A DNA stretch of 64,000 bases, taken from Perkinsus chesapeaki. Its lineage: Eukaryota; Perkinsozoa; Perkinsida; Perkinsidae. The translations under genes and the position numbers were made by a program. Positions 1 to 11,772 of this stretch are shown here, one piece after another; position 1 is the first letter of the stretch; every line of letters starts with the position of its first letter. The notes below the pieces were generated by a model, which did no database searches, was not told where the DNA came from, and was given only the letters and a program-made list of their open reading frames with translations. The DNA is taken from assembly GCA_013115145.1 (NCBI GenBank), contig JAAPAO010000072.1, forward strand, positions 1,571 to 65,570. The letters run 5' to 3'.

Positions 1-180
1 CGATGAGAGATGAATGGTAAAGGTTCTCTACATGAGTTTTCAGTAGCAGAACTGGTAATACTGGTATCATCATTTAATAGCAATCAAGGGTCAGTGCGAT
101 GAGAGATGAATGGTAAAGGTTCTCTACATGAGTTTTCAGTAGCAGAACTGGTAATACTGGTATCATCATTTTAATAGCAA
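1..180. repeat. Two-copy direct repeat, period 96 bp
   Basis: A block of about 84 bp starting at position 1 recurs at 97 with one inserted T near the end. The copies are joined by a short unique segment. No coding potential was seen. The first copy may be cut by the window edge, so the array could be longer. Confidence 0.9.
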
Positions 181-510
181 TTGAAATATGAGGCACTCAA
201 TTTACGCAGCCACTCATGTTCAAGGGTGAGCACGCAATCTCGCACCAGTTACTTTAGCGATCCGAAAGAAGACAGATACCAACTATAATGGTATCGCCTG
301 TGACAACATCGCTTATGTCCACTTATATTATTGTAGGCCTAAACTCGACAACATATACTAGACGATAATCAGGAATGATGTATCCCACAAGAAAAACTAT
401 AGCTTAATCGACTATGGCTGTAGCCATTATCGAAAACGCTTTATATCATCTCACGACATGTCTCTATAATGATACTAATAACCAACATGTTAAATCTACA
501 CTAACCTCAA
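181..510. other. Non-coding stretch before the flavoprotein gene
   Basis: AT-rich sequence downstream of the flavoprotein stop codon. No convincing ORF, RNA or repeat was seen apart from the end of the direct repeat. Confidence 0.5.
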
Positions 511-1896
511 CTAGTTCATGCAAGGAGTATGATGAACAAAATACCATCCCATGCTTCCAAGAAGACCTCTCTTGCATTCATTGGTCTTAGTAGACTCAAT
601 AAGAGACTTTTGAATAGCGGAGGCACGTCCCCAGAGGACCATATGACCAGTACCAGGAGCAGACTTGGCACCAAGGACAAAGCATGCATCCTTCGGACCA
701 AGGGAAGTAGCGAACATTCCAGCACCCCAAGGCCACCATGTAGTACGAAGCTTCTTATCACCGAAGATACCACAGCAACCACCAGGAGCCCAAGCTCCCT
801 TCTCAAGGTGATCGATGACACGGATGTTATGAACAGCGTGTTGAGCTTGTTCTTCACTAGGATAAGAGATCTTAGGAATTGGCGGAAGACCGGGGACCAT
901 GTTGCAATCACCAACAGCAAAGATATGTCCACCACCAAACAGAGACTCAGACCCATCATCATTGAGCTGGGTAACTTGAAGGTTGTTGTTAACACGAATC
1001 CAACCACCACCGCCAGGTCCACGTTTCTTAACATCTTTCTCTTTCTTGTCAGCCTCGAGAGGGTTATACCCAGTTAGAGTCTCCTTTGGCATGAAATAGT
1101 TAGATGCTTTAACACCAATGCATACAAAGGTGCAATCAGGCTTTCCACTCATACCAATCTTACTGAAGAATTCCGGATCATCAGGGGCATACTTGATACC
1201 GTAGGTAGCCTTGATACCCTTCTTCTTCATATAGTGGTCACAGTAGTCAGCAGCAGACTTAGGTAGAGGTCCTAAGCATTTAGGTAGGAAATCAATAATA
1301 TGTAACTTCAAGTTAGGGAAGTAATACTGAAGTTCGGTAACCCATTCAACACCGATAAATCCAGCACCAACAACCAATACAGAAGCCTTCTTCTTGTTTA
1401 AAGCCTTTAGCTTATCATGCTCCTCAAAGATATGCCTACGACGGCCTTCGATAAATCTCTCGTCGATATGAGGCCAGGAACTCTCGGGGCGGGCATCCTC
1501 ATGAATAGTTGGGAACCAAAGGCTTTCGCCCCATTTATGGAAAACACCAAAGTTACAACCAGCAGCAATAATGCAGTAATCAAACGGCACCTCCTCAGTG
1601 GTATCAGAGAACATAGGCTTAACGTGAGCTACAAGACGGTTACCATCTAGTTGCTTAACTTCACCCCACAGGAACTTGATACCCATCTTTCTCTCTAGAA
1701 CATGTTGATAGGTGAAGGATAAAGCATCATAATGACCAGGATGAACAAACGCTCTCAGCACACCAGGAGTATATTCGAAATATTCTTTAGCATCAACCAA
1801 GGTAACTTCGAAGTGACTAGAAAGATCATGAGCCGCAAATAAGCCGGAAAAGCCACCGCCAATAACCAAAGCTCGACGCTTGTTACCGCTTGACAT
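511..1896 (-). CDS. FAD-dependent pyridine nucleotide-disulphide oxidoreductase (AIFM2/NDH2-like)
   Basis: A single uninterrupted ORF of 461 residues. The N-terminal Rossmann motif GGGFSG is at residues 13-18, directly after a short basic start, as expected for FAD binding. A second dinucleotide motif, VVGAGFIG, near residue 170 should bind NAD(P)H. A third FAD-contact motif, IFAVGDC, lies near residue 335. This three-part layout and the length fit the family containing AIFM2/FSP1 and type II NADH dehydrogenases, which pass electrons from NAD(P)H to quinones. No clear targeting peptide or transmembrane helix is visible, so location is open. It has no introns, unlike most neighbours. An AGCGGAGCGAAGCG motif lies 77-90 bp upstream of the ATG. 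The class is secure; the choice between FSP1-type and NDH2-type is not. Confidence 0.85.
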   Translation of the reverse strand: MSSGNKRRALVIGGGFSGLFAAHDLSSHFEVTLVDAKEYFEYTPGVLRAFVHPGHYDALSFTYQHVLERKMGIKFLWGEVKQLDGNRLVAHVKPMFSDTTEEVPFDYCIIAAGCNFGVFHKWGESLWFPTIHEDARPESSWPHIDERFIEGRRRHIFEEHDKLKALNKKKASVLVVGAGFIGVEWVTELQYYFPNLKLHIIDFLPKCLGPLPKSAADYCDHYMKKKGIKATYGIKYAPDDPEFFSKIGMSGKPDCTFVCIGVKASNYFMPKETLTGYNPLEADKKEKDVKKRGPGGGGWIRVNNNLQVTQLNDDGSESLFGGGHIFAVGDCNMVPGLPPIPKISYPSEEQAQHAVHNIRVIDHLEKGAWAPGGCCGIFGDKKLRTTWWPWGAGMFATSLGPKDACFVLGAKSAPGTGHMVLWGRASAIQKSLIESTKTNECKRGLLGSMGWYFVHHTPCMN

Positions 1897-1972
1897 GGTG
1901 AAAGGCTTCTAAGACGGTGATGGTGAAGTCCGAGTTAAAGGAGTCCGCCCTGTGATCGATTATATAGCTCGT

Positions 1973-1986
1973 AGCGGAGCGAAGCG
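1973..1986. repeat. Copy of the AGCGGAGCGAAGCG motif
   Basis: Full 14-bp match on the + strand, in the 5' flank of the flavoprotein gene. One of nine copies in the window. Confidence 0.85.
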
Positions 1987-2072
1987 TTGCAGATCTCAAC
2001 ATTTTAGAGACATGCACATATATGCAAGATGCGCACATCGATAAGGCGGCTAGTGTTGGTTGTTTGAATTGA

Positions 2073-3763
2073 ATGTCATCCGACAACTATAACGAATATA
2101 TTGATAAAGGGATACATTTGTTTAGGAAGGGTGTTAAAGGGGCTAAGAAATTAGGGAAGAAAGCTAATAAAGAAATAAAGAAGGTCAGAAGGAAGCATCA
2201 CAGTAGCTAATAATATTGAACTCAGGCAGCAGGACTACCAACTGGACAATGTACTGAAACTAATCCACGATATTATATAGTCGTAGCTAGACAAGGTGCT
2301 ATGGTTAGAAAAGGTATAGAAATGGATAGCCCACAGGTGAGCAAGAATAGCAGCCGTTATTATTGTATGGTAAAGTTGTTGAATAACGGTAGGTACATGG
2401 TCTACGTCGGGCAGACATATGTACAGTTGTTAACATTAGTGGGAGAAGAGCAAGAATTGTTGAACCTGTTGGTAATGATATGAGCTAAAGATACTATTGG
2501 GTATTAAATCTTTAGATGGTTGGGTGTCACTTTATACAGCTGATGGTGAAGTTATAATGAGACAAACTCTTCCACCTGATAGAAGAGAACAGAACCAGCA
2601 TCTTGATCGGTACTATACCATACTAATATACCAAACACAACACTATATTAGACGTTTCGAACAAGTGAAAAGAGAACAAGATAGAGTAGGAGGATATAAG
2701 GAAGCAGTTAAGATTGCCAATGATCATGCTGCAGCTGCTATGGGTGAGGCTGGTGATGGTGGCAGTGCATTAGCTGCTGAAAGATATCAGCAAAGGGAAA
2801 GTAATAATACTTATAAAATTATATAAATCATTCTTTCCAGACTCAATTGGCGGTACTGCTGCTGATTTCGGTTATGCAAATAGACGAGATTCTGGTCAGG
2901 ATGAAAGCGCAGTCGCCACAGGTAGTATGTAATAAAGTAAATAACAATAAAAGTAATGTCTTTTATAGCCGCTAGTTTAAGTACAGTTTCTGTCCGTACT
3001 AAAGAGTCCGGGGGCCCAAGTAGCCGTACTAGCAGCAGTACGATACCCAAACTGGTAATGTTGGTAAACTAGTAGCATGTAGTGTAGATGTAGTGTTCTG
3101 TAGGCGGCTCCTGGCACTTTACCTAAATTGGCACCACCGCCTTCCAGACGACAACAGAATATAGAACATAATAATAAGCCTGTCGTACAGCAACATAATA
3201 TGGATCTATTGGGGTTCGATGATGATGAGGAACCAGCAGCAGCAGCATCATCGCAGGAAGGTGATATCATGGGGAGGTTTGGTTATGATTAAATAACTAA
3301 TTTAGATAATGGATGGAATGTGGATAGTTCTTTAGCGAGTTCACAACAACAGCCAAGTTCGGCACCACAACTTGATATTGTAATAACAGTGTAGCTAGCT
3401 TAGCTGTATTTATATATTAATAGTTTTCATTATATTCATCCACTCCACAACAACAGCAGCAGTCATCTACACCGCAATCGTATACCACTAACAACAATGC
3501 CCCACAAATGAAGAAGATGGCAGATCCAACAAATCCATTTGCGGCTTTACAAGGGCTTGGTTTTCCTTCAACAAATCAACAGCAGCTGCAGCATCAGCAT
3601 CAGACGGTAGTACTGCAATACCTTGAACAATGTTATATGATGTCCATTACAGAGGGCAACTTCATTACCACCATCCTCGGGACAATCCAATACCACCTCT
3701 AACAAGCCCTCATCACCATCAGCTGCACCTACATTTAACGATCCGTTTGCTGATCTAATATAG
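2073..3763 (+). CDS. Adaptor-like protein with SH3-like domain, NPF and DPF motifs
   Basis: Multi-exon gene assembled from frame continuity. Start MSSDNYNEYIDKG is followed by a lysine-rich amphipathic stretch. A 42-nt intron leads to a compact beta-rich domain (IVVARQGAMVRKG, then ICTVVNISGRRARIVEPV and GWVSLYTADGE) split by introns of 56 and 44 nt. A helical segment and a disordered Gln/Ser/Pro-rich tail follow. The tail carries LLGFDDDEE, NPFAALQGLG and a final DPFADLI. NPF and DPF are classical ligands of EH domains and the AP-2 ear, so a role in clathrin-type trafficking is inferred. The exon borders of the SH3-like domain are well supported; those of the tail are approximate. No named orthologue is recognised. 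Confidence 0.6.
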
Positions 3764-3911
3764 TTACTATAATAGATAAACATAGTAGGTTTCGTTATAG
3801 GTTACCAACATTATCTGTATACATCCTTTATATATGGTAACATTATCACTTATATACTCATTGGCTTGCGTATTTCAATAGTTTTCATAGATAACTTCAC
3901 CAATAGATAAT

Positions 3912-4417
3912 ATGGTAACCACATCAGTTGGTAATATCCTATCCTGGATATTTCTAGCATTTATACTATTCTTCAATATAATCAATTTTATATTGTATTT
4001 TATTGATAAGAAGAAAGCACAACATGATTGGTCACGAATATCTGAAGCAACACTTCTGAGTAATACTTAACATATTAATCCTTGCATCAGGATCTATCGC
4101 AGGTTTTGGCGTAGTCGCCCCTTTCGGTGGTCTAATGGGTATGTTCTTAATACGTCATAAAACTAAACATTGGTACTTTTGGCTTGATAATGTTGTATTT
4201 GCCATATTATGGATTATTATGGGTATAGCATTGGTATCATCCTACAATTGGTGTGGTACTTCTAACTCGACAGTGAGCCTACAGTCTATCCGTTTGTTGT
4301 ATACCATGTATATATTAGGTACCTTGTATAGTAACTGCTTGTTTAATTGCAGCTGGAGGATTGGTTGTTCTATGGTCTGTCGGAGGTGAAATAAGATATG
4401 CTTGCCAACGTAGATAA
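3912..4417 (+). CDS. DUF1294-family small membrane protein
   Basis: Starts MVTTSVGNILSWIF, with a first transmembrane helix ending in YFIDKKKAQHDWSRISEATLL. This is the DUF1294 signature: a helix, then D-K-x-x-A and W-R-I-S-E-x-T-L-L. A second exon continues GVVAPFGGLMGMFLIRHKT, which matches the family's G-G-x-x-G-x-x-x-x-R-H-K-T block, and a further helix. A third exon supplies a last helix and ends AYQ-like (ACQRR). DUF1294 proteins are best known from bacteria and have no established function. The first intron appears to be only about 31 nt, so that border could be a few bases off. Family assignment is from motif pattern alone. Confidence 0.65.
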
Positions 4418-4564
4418 TGAATTTACTTAATATTGCATACTATATTAATTTCACCAGTTATCCAAGTAGTGTTGTGTTACTATCATTATTAATCAAACTC
4501 AAATCATCATCATAGAATAAATGACAACGCATTTCAAAGCGTGTCGTAGTCGTTGTTGGTGTTT

Positions 4565-4957
4565 TTAGTTAGTTCCTTCTCTCCACTTAGGCGACACTTC
4601 ATTCAACATAGATACATATTCCTAATAACAATTCCTACTAATTACTACCATATAGGTATTTACCTTCATAGCTTCATCCTTAGGCATATTACCAAGCTTA
4701 TTCCAGGCATCCCATTTAGCCCGAGCTTCAACTTTAACAGCCCAAGGTTGAGCACCACCATGCTCGGCACATGTTCCCAGTGTGGCCTATCCAATAATAA
4801 AATATAGTTTTAAATAAGCAAACTGTTATCAAACTACTACCTGCTTGAACCGAGCATAGAAATCAAGTTGTTTGGATGTACTAATTGGACTCTTGCCTTT
4901 AGGAAGGCCCCTAACATAAGCTACAGCGGCGTTGAAGTCCTTTTCTACACTAGACAT
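4565..4957 (-). CDS. Acyl-CoA-binding protein
   Basis: Three exons; the introns are 54 nt (4787-4840) and about 42 nt. The spliced product is about 90 residues. It begins MSSVEKDFNAAVAYVRGLPK and contains QLDFYARFKQATLG, then EARAKWDAWNKLGNMPKDEAMKEYV. These match the four-helix ACBP fold: the YxxFKQATxG and K-W-x-A-W-N-K-L motifs hold the residues that contact acyl-CoA. ACBP carries long-chain acyl-CoA esters in the cytosol. The protein ends SPKWREGTN. It lies between two plus-strand membrane-protein genes with no sign of co-regulation. Confidence 0.9.
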
Positions 4958-5150
4958 AATAATAAGATGTATAATAAAACTATATATGAAGCTAGACCAC
5001 ATCATCGATCCAACCTAGCATTAAAGAGATGTTTTAATTCTGGGCGCGCGCTTATAGTTGATCGATTTACAGCGCAAGTTCCACTGGAAATGGCATTTCC
5101 GTGAGAGCGTATATTAGGTGTTATGAAATCAGGTTATTCGTTATATTAAT

Positions 5151-6144
5151 ATGGCAAGTTTACTGCCCCCAATCGGCCTCATAATCGCTAATGGTGTATT
5201 TGTTATATTCGCTATATGTTTGCTAAGTACAACACTTTGGTGTTATTATCAACCATTCTATCAAGCATACTTCGTACATGCTCATGTATGCTTAGCCCTC
5301 ATATCAACAGTTATACTATTTGCAGTATCTGGTCTCGGTATAGGTATTGGTATAATGCAAGGTAAGGACCCCCTACCACTAAGAATTGTGTATGCTGCTG
5401 CTGGTGGTATTGTTGCATTCCTTTTCCTTCTTATGGGTGGCTATCTATGCTGGCATTCTATTACAATGTATAAATTAGAGCTTGACAGATCGGAATTGAC
5501 CATTATCCCTTCAAGAGATCTTCATGTGCAAAACCTCACTGAAAGGATGTATGTTGCATTCGATGATACATACAGTGCAGCTGATTGTCAATATGGAGGT
5601 TATATGATGTCTACTGATTCCTTTACTCGACCCAAGTGTGGTGATTGGAGGGTATAAACTGAGAATAATAATCCTGTTGCCTTACTTATTAGTATAGGTA
5701 CACAATTGGCTTAATGAGCTTACAGAAGAGGAGCCTGATGATGCAGATAATATGAAAGAATGGAAGATGTGCATGCATGAAGAAAGGCTCGGGGAACAGC
5801 TTGTAAGCGTTAAAAACAAAATAGACTATGCGTATTGACTATCGGTAATTGAGTAGTTGGGCCTATGGTGTCGGGTTAATGCAGACGTTTCAAGAGAGCT
5901 TGGTACTATGACACAATGGTTCTGCGCTGCCTTCTGGGTAAGACGTACTCTTTTCTGTTATAAGATGATATGGGATCAGATACTATTTGTGGCATTGACT
6001 GCAGTTGTCGTGTTAACAATGTTACCCGTACCAAATGGAGGTAGCAGCGTCTCTGATGAAGGAGAGGATGCAGACCTCGGTTGGAAGTATAGGAAGGAAC
6101 AGGAGCAGCATCCTGATGGAGAGAACGATTCTGATGGGGAGTAA
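5151..6144 (+). CDS. Tetraspanin-like four-pass membrane protein
   Basis: Three exons, 5151-5651, 5698-5802 and 5857-6144. Exon 1 encodes three hydrophobic helices close together (starting MASLLPPIGLIIANG) with small first loops. A larger, mostly extracytoplasmic loop follows, with several cysteines and an N-x-T site. Exon 3 gives a fourth helix (ILFVALTAVVVLTMLPV) and an acidic cytoplasmic tail ending DGENDSDGE. Helix spacing and the one large Cys-containing loop between helices 3 and 4 resemble tetraspanins, but the CCG motif is absent, so the call rests on topology. Splice joins keep one open frame throughout. Confidence 0.6.
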
Positions 6145-6704
6145 GAGCTGACGTATTGTCGCATTCATTGCTGATTCCCCTGATTCAGTAACAACGCAGT
6201 CAGACGACGGCTTGACAATTGGAATGAGGACAGCAATGATAGTGGAGCGGTGAGGCGACGTTGATTCGGGTTACATGTCTGAGCAACGATGTCTAAGTAG
6301 TTGTTGTCATCGATGTGAGTTATTACTGCTTGTTGTGTGATTAGTAATTTCTATCATCAGTTAGATGGGTATGTCATGCGGTAGCGATCAGAGTAATGAT
6401 GTAACGGGTCTACCCCGTACCGTATGCTCCACTGTGCAAGCAGTAGTACATTCTTTGCAAGCCTTGTTGTCCTGAAGAGAGCTGCCGTCTAGAGACCACC
6501 CTTCCATCAGGGAAGAGACTCTCTTCAGGAGTCGGGGGGTTTTCTCTGAATGCCGGACCAAAGCATCATTATGAGATGACCAGTCTTCAAGGACCGTGGT
6601 CATCTGCTTGAACAACAGTTTATGTTAATTATTACCACAATTGCAACCACATGTTCGTCGCTAACTCAAACTTAACACTGGCAATGTATAACAAAAATCC
6701 AAGC
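6145..6704. other. Intergenic region
   Basis: Lies between convergent 3' ends of the tetraspanin-like gene and transporter copy 1. One open frame on the minus strand (6388-6615) has no recognisable features. Nothing else seen. Confidence 0.4.
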
Positions 6705-8626
6705 TCACAGAGTAGAGTGCTTCGTGTTATTGTTGTTGCTCGGGATATTAGGATCGCTGCTCTTGCCAATATTTTCGGAGATTCCCGACTCTCCGCTTTC
6801 TTCTACTAATAGTCTGCCAACGTCAATCATACCCTTATCATGATCAACGAAAAACGCCAAGGCTAATGACGGAAGGGCAAACATAATAAAGAAATATACA
6901 AAGGCGCCTCTGAGCGATCCTGTCGTCTCTTTGATAAGTCCGACGATTAGTGGGCCAAGCCAACTAGAGCCCCTGTCGGTGATGGCAGAAAGTGAAAAGA
7001 ACTCTGTTTCTCTACCAGGGATGGTTAGATCAGCATAGAGGGCTCTTTGGAAGGACAGTAAGGCGCCCACATTCAGACCATGTATTGCGGCAAAGGCGTA
7101 CATCTCAGCAGCTGTCTTCAATCCGAAAGGTAAGGACTTTATCAAACCAAAGCTGCCATAGAGGCAACAGATAGTATAGACAGAGAGAATCATAAGCAGC
7201 ACAGTCTTGGTGCGCAGATTTAGTTTAGTCTTTAGCCATATATAAAAGAAGTTACCAATGACAGAAGTTGGCCAGATTATAATGAGCATGATGGCTTGCT
7301 GACTTGCTCCGAAGCATAAAGCATCTTCTGCGAATAACACGGCTACCGATACTAATGTAGAAAGTGCATCACTGTAGAAGAAGAAGCAGACAAGGAAGAT
7401 ACCAGTGTTCTTAAACCTCATTGCATCTCGAATAGTGAGGCCAACACTCTTCCATCCATGAAATACAACTAACCATTTAGGATGGTATTCAGGCAAGGGA
7501 GTCCCTGGCCTTATCTTTAACCAATAAAATACTAACGGAGTTAATAGTGCCCACCACAGACCACAGATCATAATACTTATTCGAAGGGATAGCTTCTGTC
7601 TACTTTCATCGCTACTAAGTGACAGGATAAGAGCAAAGCAGCAGGCCATAATTAGACCAGAGCCCGCAAAGCCCCATGCAGAGCCGTAAGCAGACGTTCG
7701 ATCCATAAGATCCTCACGAAACTGCTTCAAACTTTCGGGAATTTTGATGCCAGCAAAGCGCACTAGAAACGAGTGGGCGTCAACAATAACTGGTAAGTAT
7801 GCATCGTAAAATACGCCACTTAGACCATAGAAGGCGTTTAATATTATAGTTAATAATGCTGCAGCAAAATACAGACTACCAGATGACATAAAAATGAAAC
7901 TGATTGCCGTGAGCTGAGCTATGACGCTGGTTATCAACATTCCATAATATCGAATGCTAAGATGATCGGCAAACGCTCCAAAGGTGATAAAAAAGATAGC
8001 TTGTACGGCAACTGATAATGATACGGTGAGAGAGGCGAAGGTCGTAGGGTCGACGGCAAATCCAAAAAAGCTGACCGACGGAGGGAACCATGCGACAAAC
8101 TTTCGAGTGACCATGTCCCACAACAGAACACCTGACATCGCACATAAAATATGACACTCGATCTCATGTTGCTCTTCTCGTTGTTACCTTCTCCTTCCAC
8201 GCAGTGGGTGCAGTCTGCGGCACTGAATAGTTCTTCCCTCAAGCTGTCCACATAGCAATATTCACTATCACATTCCACATCAGTGTAACTAAAAGGCACT
8301 GTCCAATGACGTCTCACACCAAGTCGATTACGAAGAACAATCTTTGACAGCTGATCCATTGTATGCTTGCTCTAGAGCTAAGTTCAACAGGAGTAAAGGG
8401 ATGAATACAAGTAGGGCATAATCTGGTGAGAGACATTACGATAAATGGTAACAAACTTGTCTCGTGTCGTACTTCCTATGGCAGAATTACCAGCATCATA
8501 AAGATACCATCCCAACCTCTCTTTAGAAAACGTCTTGAAGCACAGCGTGGTGTCCTCGATACAAGCGGGTATAACACTTGTAATATCACCTTCGACTGTT
8601 AGTGATGGTAAACTTGGAGATGCCAT
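6705..8626 (-). CDS. MFS transporter, Atg22/UMF1-like, copy 1
   Basis: Four exons: 8473-8626, 8332-8422, 8188-8288 and 6705-8131, with introns of 50, 43 and 56 nt. Exon 1 starts MASPSLPSLTVEGD and ends with ERLGWYLYDAGNSAIG, the first-helix signature of the UMF1/Atg22-like major facilitator group. Exon 3 encodes a luminal loop with regular cysteines (CDSEYCYVDS, CTHCVEG). Exon 4 holds the remaining helices, including the facilitator loop DHLSIRYYGM. Known members export amino acids from vacuoles; the substrate here is unknown. It is the most diverged of the four tandem copies, yet shares a 260-bp identical block (7356-7615) with copy 2. The tail after the last helix is Ser/Asn-rich. Confidence 0.85.
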
Positions 8627-9843
8627 GCAAACAACAGCTGAATAATTATGGGTGGCCTGAAGGAATGAGATAGACTTCACGATGCATTCTTCTTTATGGT
8701 AAATTCCCAGCTAGATCTTAGTTCACTGCGAAACTATTAACAGATAAAGAATCCTGGGTACCGTGAATCCGTGGCGCTCGGGTATGTGTGCGCTCATGCG
8801 TGCATCTACTCTTCTAACACAGATCTCAGAACGGAAAAAGTTCAGGACTAGCCCGATATCCACTAGGGAAACCCAAGGTGGATACAAAGAAATCACATGG
8901 GAAACCTTCGACCCGCACGCCGAAGCGTGGAGATAGTCATACACAGTCGGACACGTGAAACTCCCAAGTGGTGAGTTGAGAGATGTGAGAGTCTAGCCGG
9001 GTAATGGGCCCTATAGAGACCAGACTTGAAACATAGGGAGGAGCAATCGCAACTAGAGAGGCCCCTTATCACTCCTTCCGCGATGAGTGAGCAAACAGAG
9101 CGAGCGAACATCCCTGGGGCGGACTAGTCGCACCATGTGTAAACACACGTAACAAATCAACATGAAAAATGTGCATACTTATACGACATCGATTTATTTG
9201 CTCGGTTGTAGACTACAACTTGTAGTATGCCACGAAAGTCGCAACGAATAAAGATTGGTCGCTAGGAAGGTACCCGGGACACTTATCCGGATACTTGTGA
9301 CACTTGTGCGTGCGCTCGTTCATGCGTTCACTTCATCAAAGCGCGCGCAGGTATTATACACGGCATAGCATATGCAGGCAAAGTGTACGACATACTTAGA
9401 CGCGATTGCGTCTTTTCCCATCATAGACCTGGACGGAAAGACACAAGACCAGCAGGAAAGAGTGCGGCAAACTTGTCCTCCGTGAACCAATTCGTAAGAT
9501 CGAGCTGTCTCCTAACGGGGCATGCGTGCAGTGATTCCCTCAAGAATAACAAGATGCTCACCGCTATTGACGGAGTAAGCGTGGGACCCGCAGTGTCGGT
9601 AAGACCTGAACAAGGGAACATGTTCATCCGACTGTCGCGGTGTTAAACACTCTTCGAAGCTCACGATGTAATTGAGAGCTTAGTATGTAACACTCACTTC
9701 CTCTCGCGTGTTCACGTCCTTCAAGGTTTACAATTATCAACTTTCAAGCAAGTAATAATCTGACTTTTTTCAACTCGACACTCCGTATTCATGGACACTC
9801 CCGTCAATGCTTCGCTACGTTTAGGCTGAAGGTGGTAACCGAC
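8627..9843. other. Spacer between transporter copies 1 and 2
   Basis: About 1.2 kb without a supported gene. It includes GC-rich patches such as gcgcgcgc near 9340. No remnant of a transporter exon was noticed. Confidence 0.5.
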
Positions 9844-11772
9844 TTACTCAGCACTATTGCTTGAGTGACTGAGTGCTTCATTCTTTTGAATTGTCTCTAG
9901 TGTATCTATATTCTTTTTTACCAATGATCTACCGATGTCAATCATACCCTTATCATGGTCAACGAACAATGTCAATGCAAGTGACGGAAGTAGCGTCATT
10001 ATAAGCAAATATATGAAACCTCCTCGAAGAGAGCCCGTACTTTGCTTAATAAGACCGATAATAAGCGGACCAAGCCAGCTAGAGCCCCTATCTGTGATGG
10101 CAAAAAGTGAGAAAAATTCTGTTTCTCTGCCAGGTATAGTGAGGTCAGCATAGAGGGCTCTTTGAAAAGACTGGACAGCTCCTAAATGTATGCCATGTAG
10201 AGCAGCGAAGATGTACATCTCGACACCCGTCTTAAAACCGAACGATAGGGACGGTATCAAACCAATGGTGCCGTAAAGGCAGAGAATGACATAGACAAAA
10301 AGGTTTATGAGCAATACAGTTTTGGTGCGCAGATTTAGTTTGGCTTTGAGCCATACATAGAAGTAGTTACCCATCACAGAAGTAGCCAGAATGATGATGA
10401 GCATTATTGCCTGGCTAGTTACCCCAAAACATAAGGTTTCTTGTGCGAATAATACACCCAATGAGACGATTGTAGAAAGTGCATCACTGTAGAAGAAGAA
10501 GCAGACAAGGAAGATACCAGTGTTCTTAAACCTCATTGCATCTCGAATAGTGAGGCCAACACTCTTCCATCCATGAAATACAACTAACCATTTAGGATGG
10601 TATTCAGGCAAGGGAGTCCCTGGCCTTATCTTTAACCAATAAAATACTAACGGAGTTAATAGTGCCCACCACAGACCACAGATCATAATACTTATTCGAA
10701 GGGATAGCTTCTGTCTACTTTCATCGCTACCAAGCAAGAGTGTAATAGCAAAGCAGAGAACCATAATAACTCCAGAGGCTGCATAACCCCATATGAAACC
10801 ATAGGCAGATGTTCGATCCATAAGATCTTCACGAAATTGCTTCAAAGATTCCGGAACGTGAAGACCAGCAAAACGAATCAAAGACGGATGTGCATCAACA
10901 AGGACTGGTAAGTATGCATTATAGAAGACGCTTCCTAGGCCAAAAAAGGTATTCAATATTATAGTTAGTAAAGCTGCAGCGAAATACAGACTACCAGATG
11001 ACATAAAAATGAAACTGATTGCCGTAAGCTGAGCAATGACGCTGGTTATCAACATTCCATAATATCGAATGCTGAGATGATCGGCAAACGCTCCAAAGGA
11101 TACAAAAAAGACAGCTTGCGTAGCAACCGACAATGAAATGGTGAGAGAGGCAAACGCGGTTGGATCCACATCAAATCCGAAGAAGTCAACTCGGGGAGGA
11201 ACCCAATCGATGAACTTTGTAGTGAATACATCCCATAACATACGACCTGATAAAGTTACAATGAAAGACAAGGCAAGTCGCGATAATTGGGAGCGATGAG
11301 AGACAGCTTTATAACAGAGATTCTGCTACCTTCCCCTTCCACGCAGTGTGTACAGTCTACCGTTTTGAATAATTCTTCGCTTAAGCTGTTCACATAGCAA
11401 TGACTGGCATCGCATCGTACATCGTCGTAACTACAACAAGACCGTCCGGAAGGCACTGTAGGTGGTTTGTTACGAGGAGCAACTCTTAACTGCTGATCCG
11501 CTGTATGCTTGATCTAGGGCTAGGTTGGAGAGAAGTAATGGGATGAATACCACTAAAGCCAGGCCTGCTTAGGGAATCTTATGTCAGTGTGAGAATGCAC
11601 AGCCTGCTTACTCACCTCCTATGGTGGAATTACCAGCATCGTAAAGGTACCAGGCAAACCTCTCCTTCGAAAAAGTCTTATTGCACAGTTTGGTGTCTTC
11701 CGTACATGGATAACTCGCACTTGCAACATCACCTTCGACCTCTGTTGTCGGCGACGGAACCGCTCTCACCAT
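9844..11772 (-). CDS. MFS transporter, Atg22/UMF1-like, copy 2
   Basis: Same four-exon structure as copy 1: 11616-11772, 11474-11564, 11330-11430 and 9844-11246 (introns 51, 43 and 83 nt). It starts MVRAVPSPTTEVEGD, followed by ERFAWYLYDAGNSTIGG and a Cys-containing loop ending CTHCVEGEG. The last exon has the full set of C-terminal helices and the signature ALYADLTIPGRETEFF. Exons 1-3 and all three introns are almost identical to copy 4, while the 3' third has diverged, so the copies have exchanged sequence. Substrate unknown. Confidence 0.85.

Noticed and set aside
529-1077. 182-codon plus-strand ORF over the flavoprotein gene
   Set aside because: It is the antisense of a gene with intact dinucleotide-binding motifs; its own product has no domain. 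The same applies to most antisense frames over the transporter, SET and helicase genes.
2204-2490. Ultra-short introns of 19-27 nt in the adaptor-like gene
   Set aside because: First reading suggested them, but frames giving the continuous GRRARIVEPVDGWVSLYTAD domain use introns of 42, 56 and 44 nt instead.
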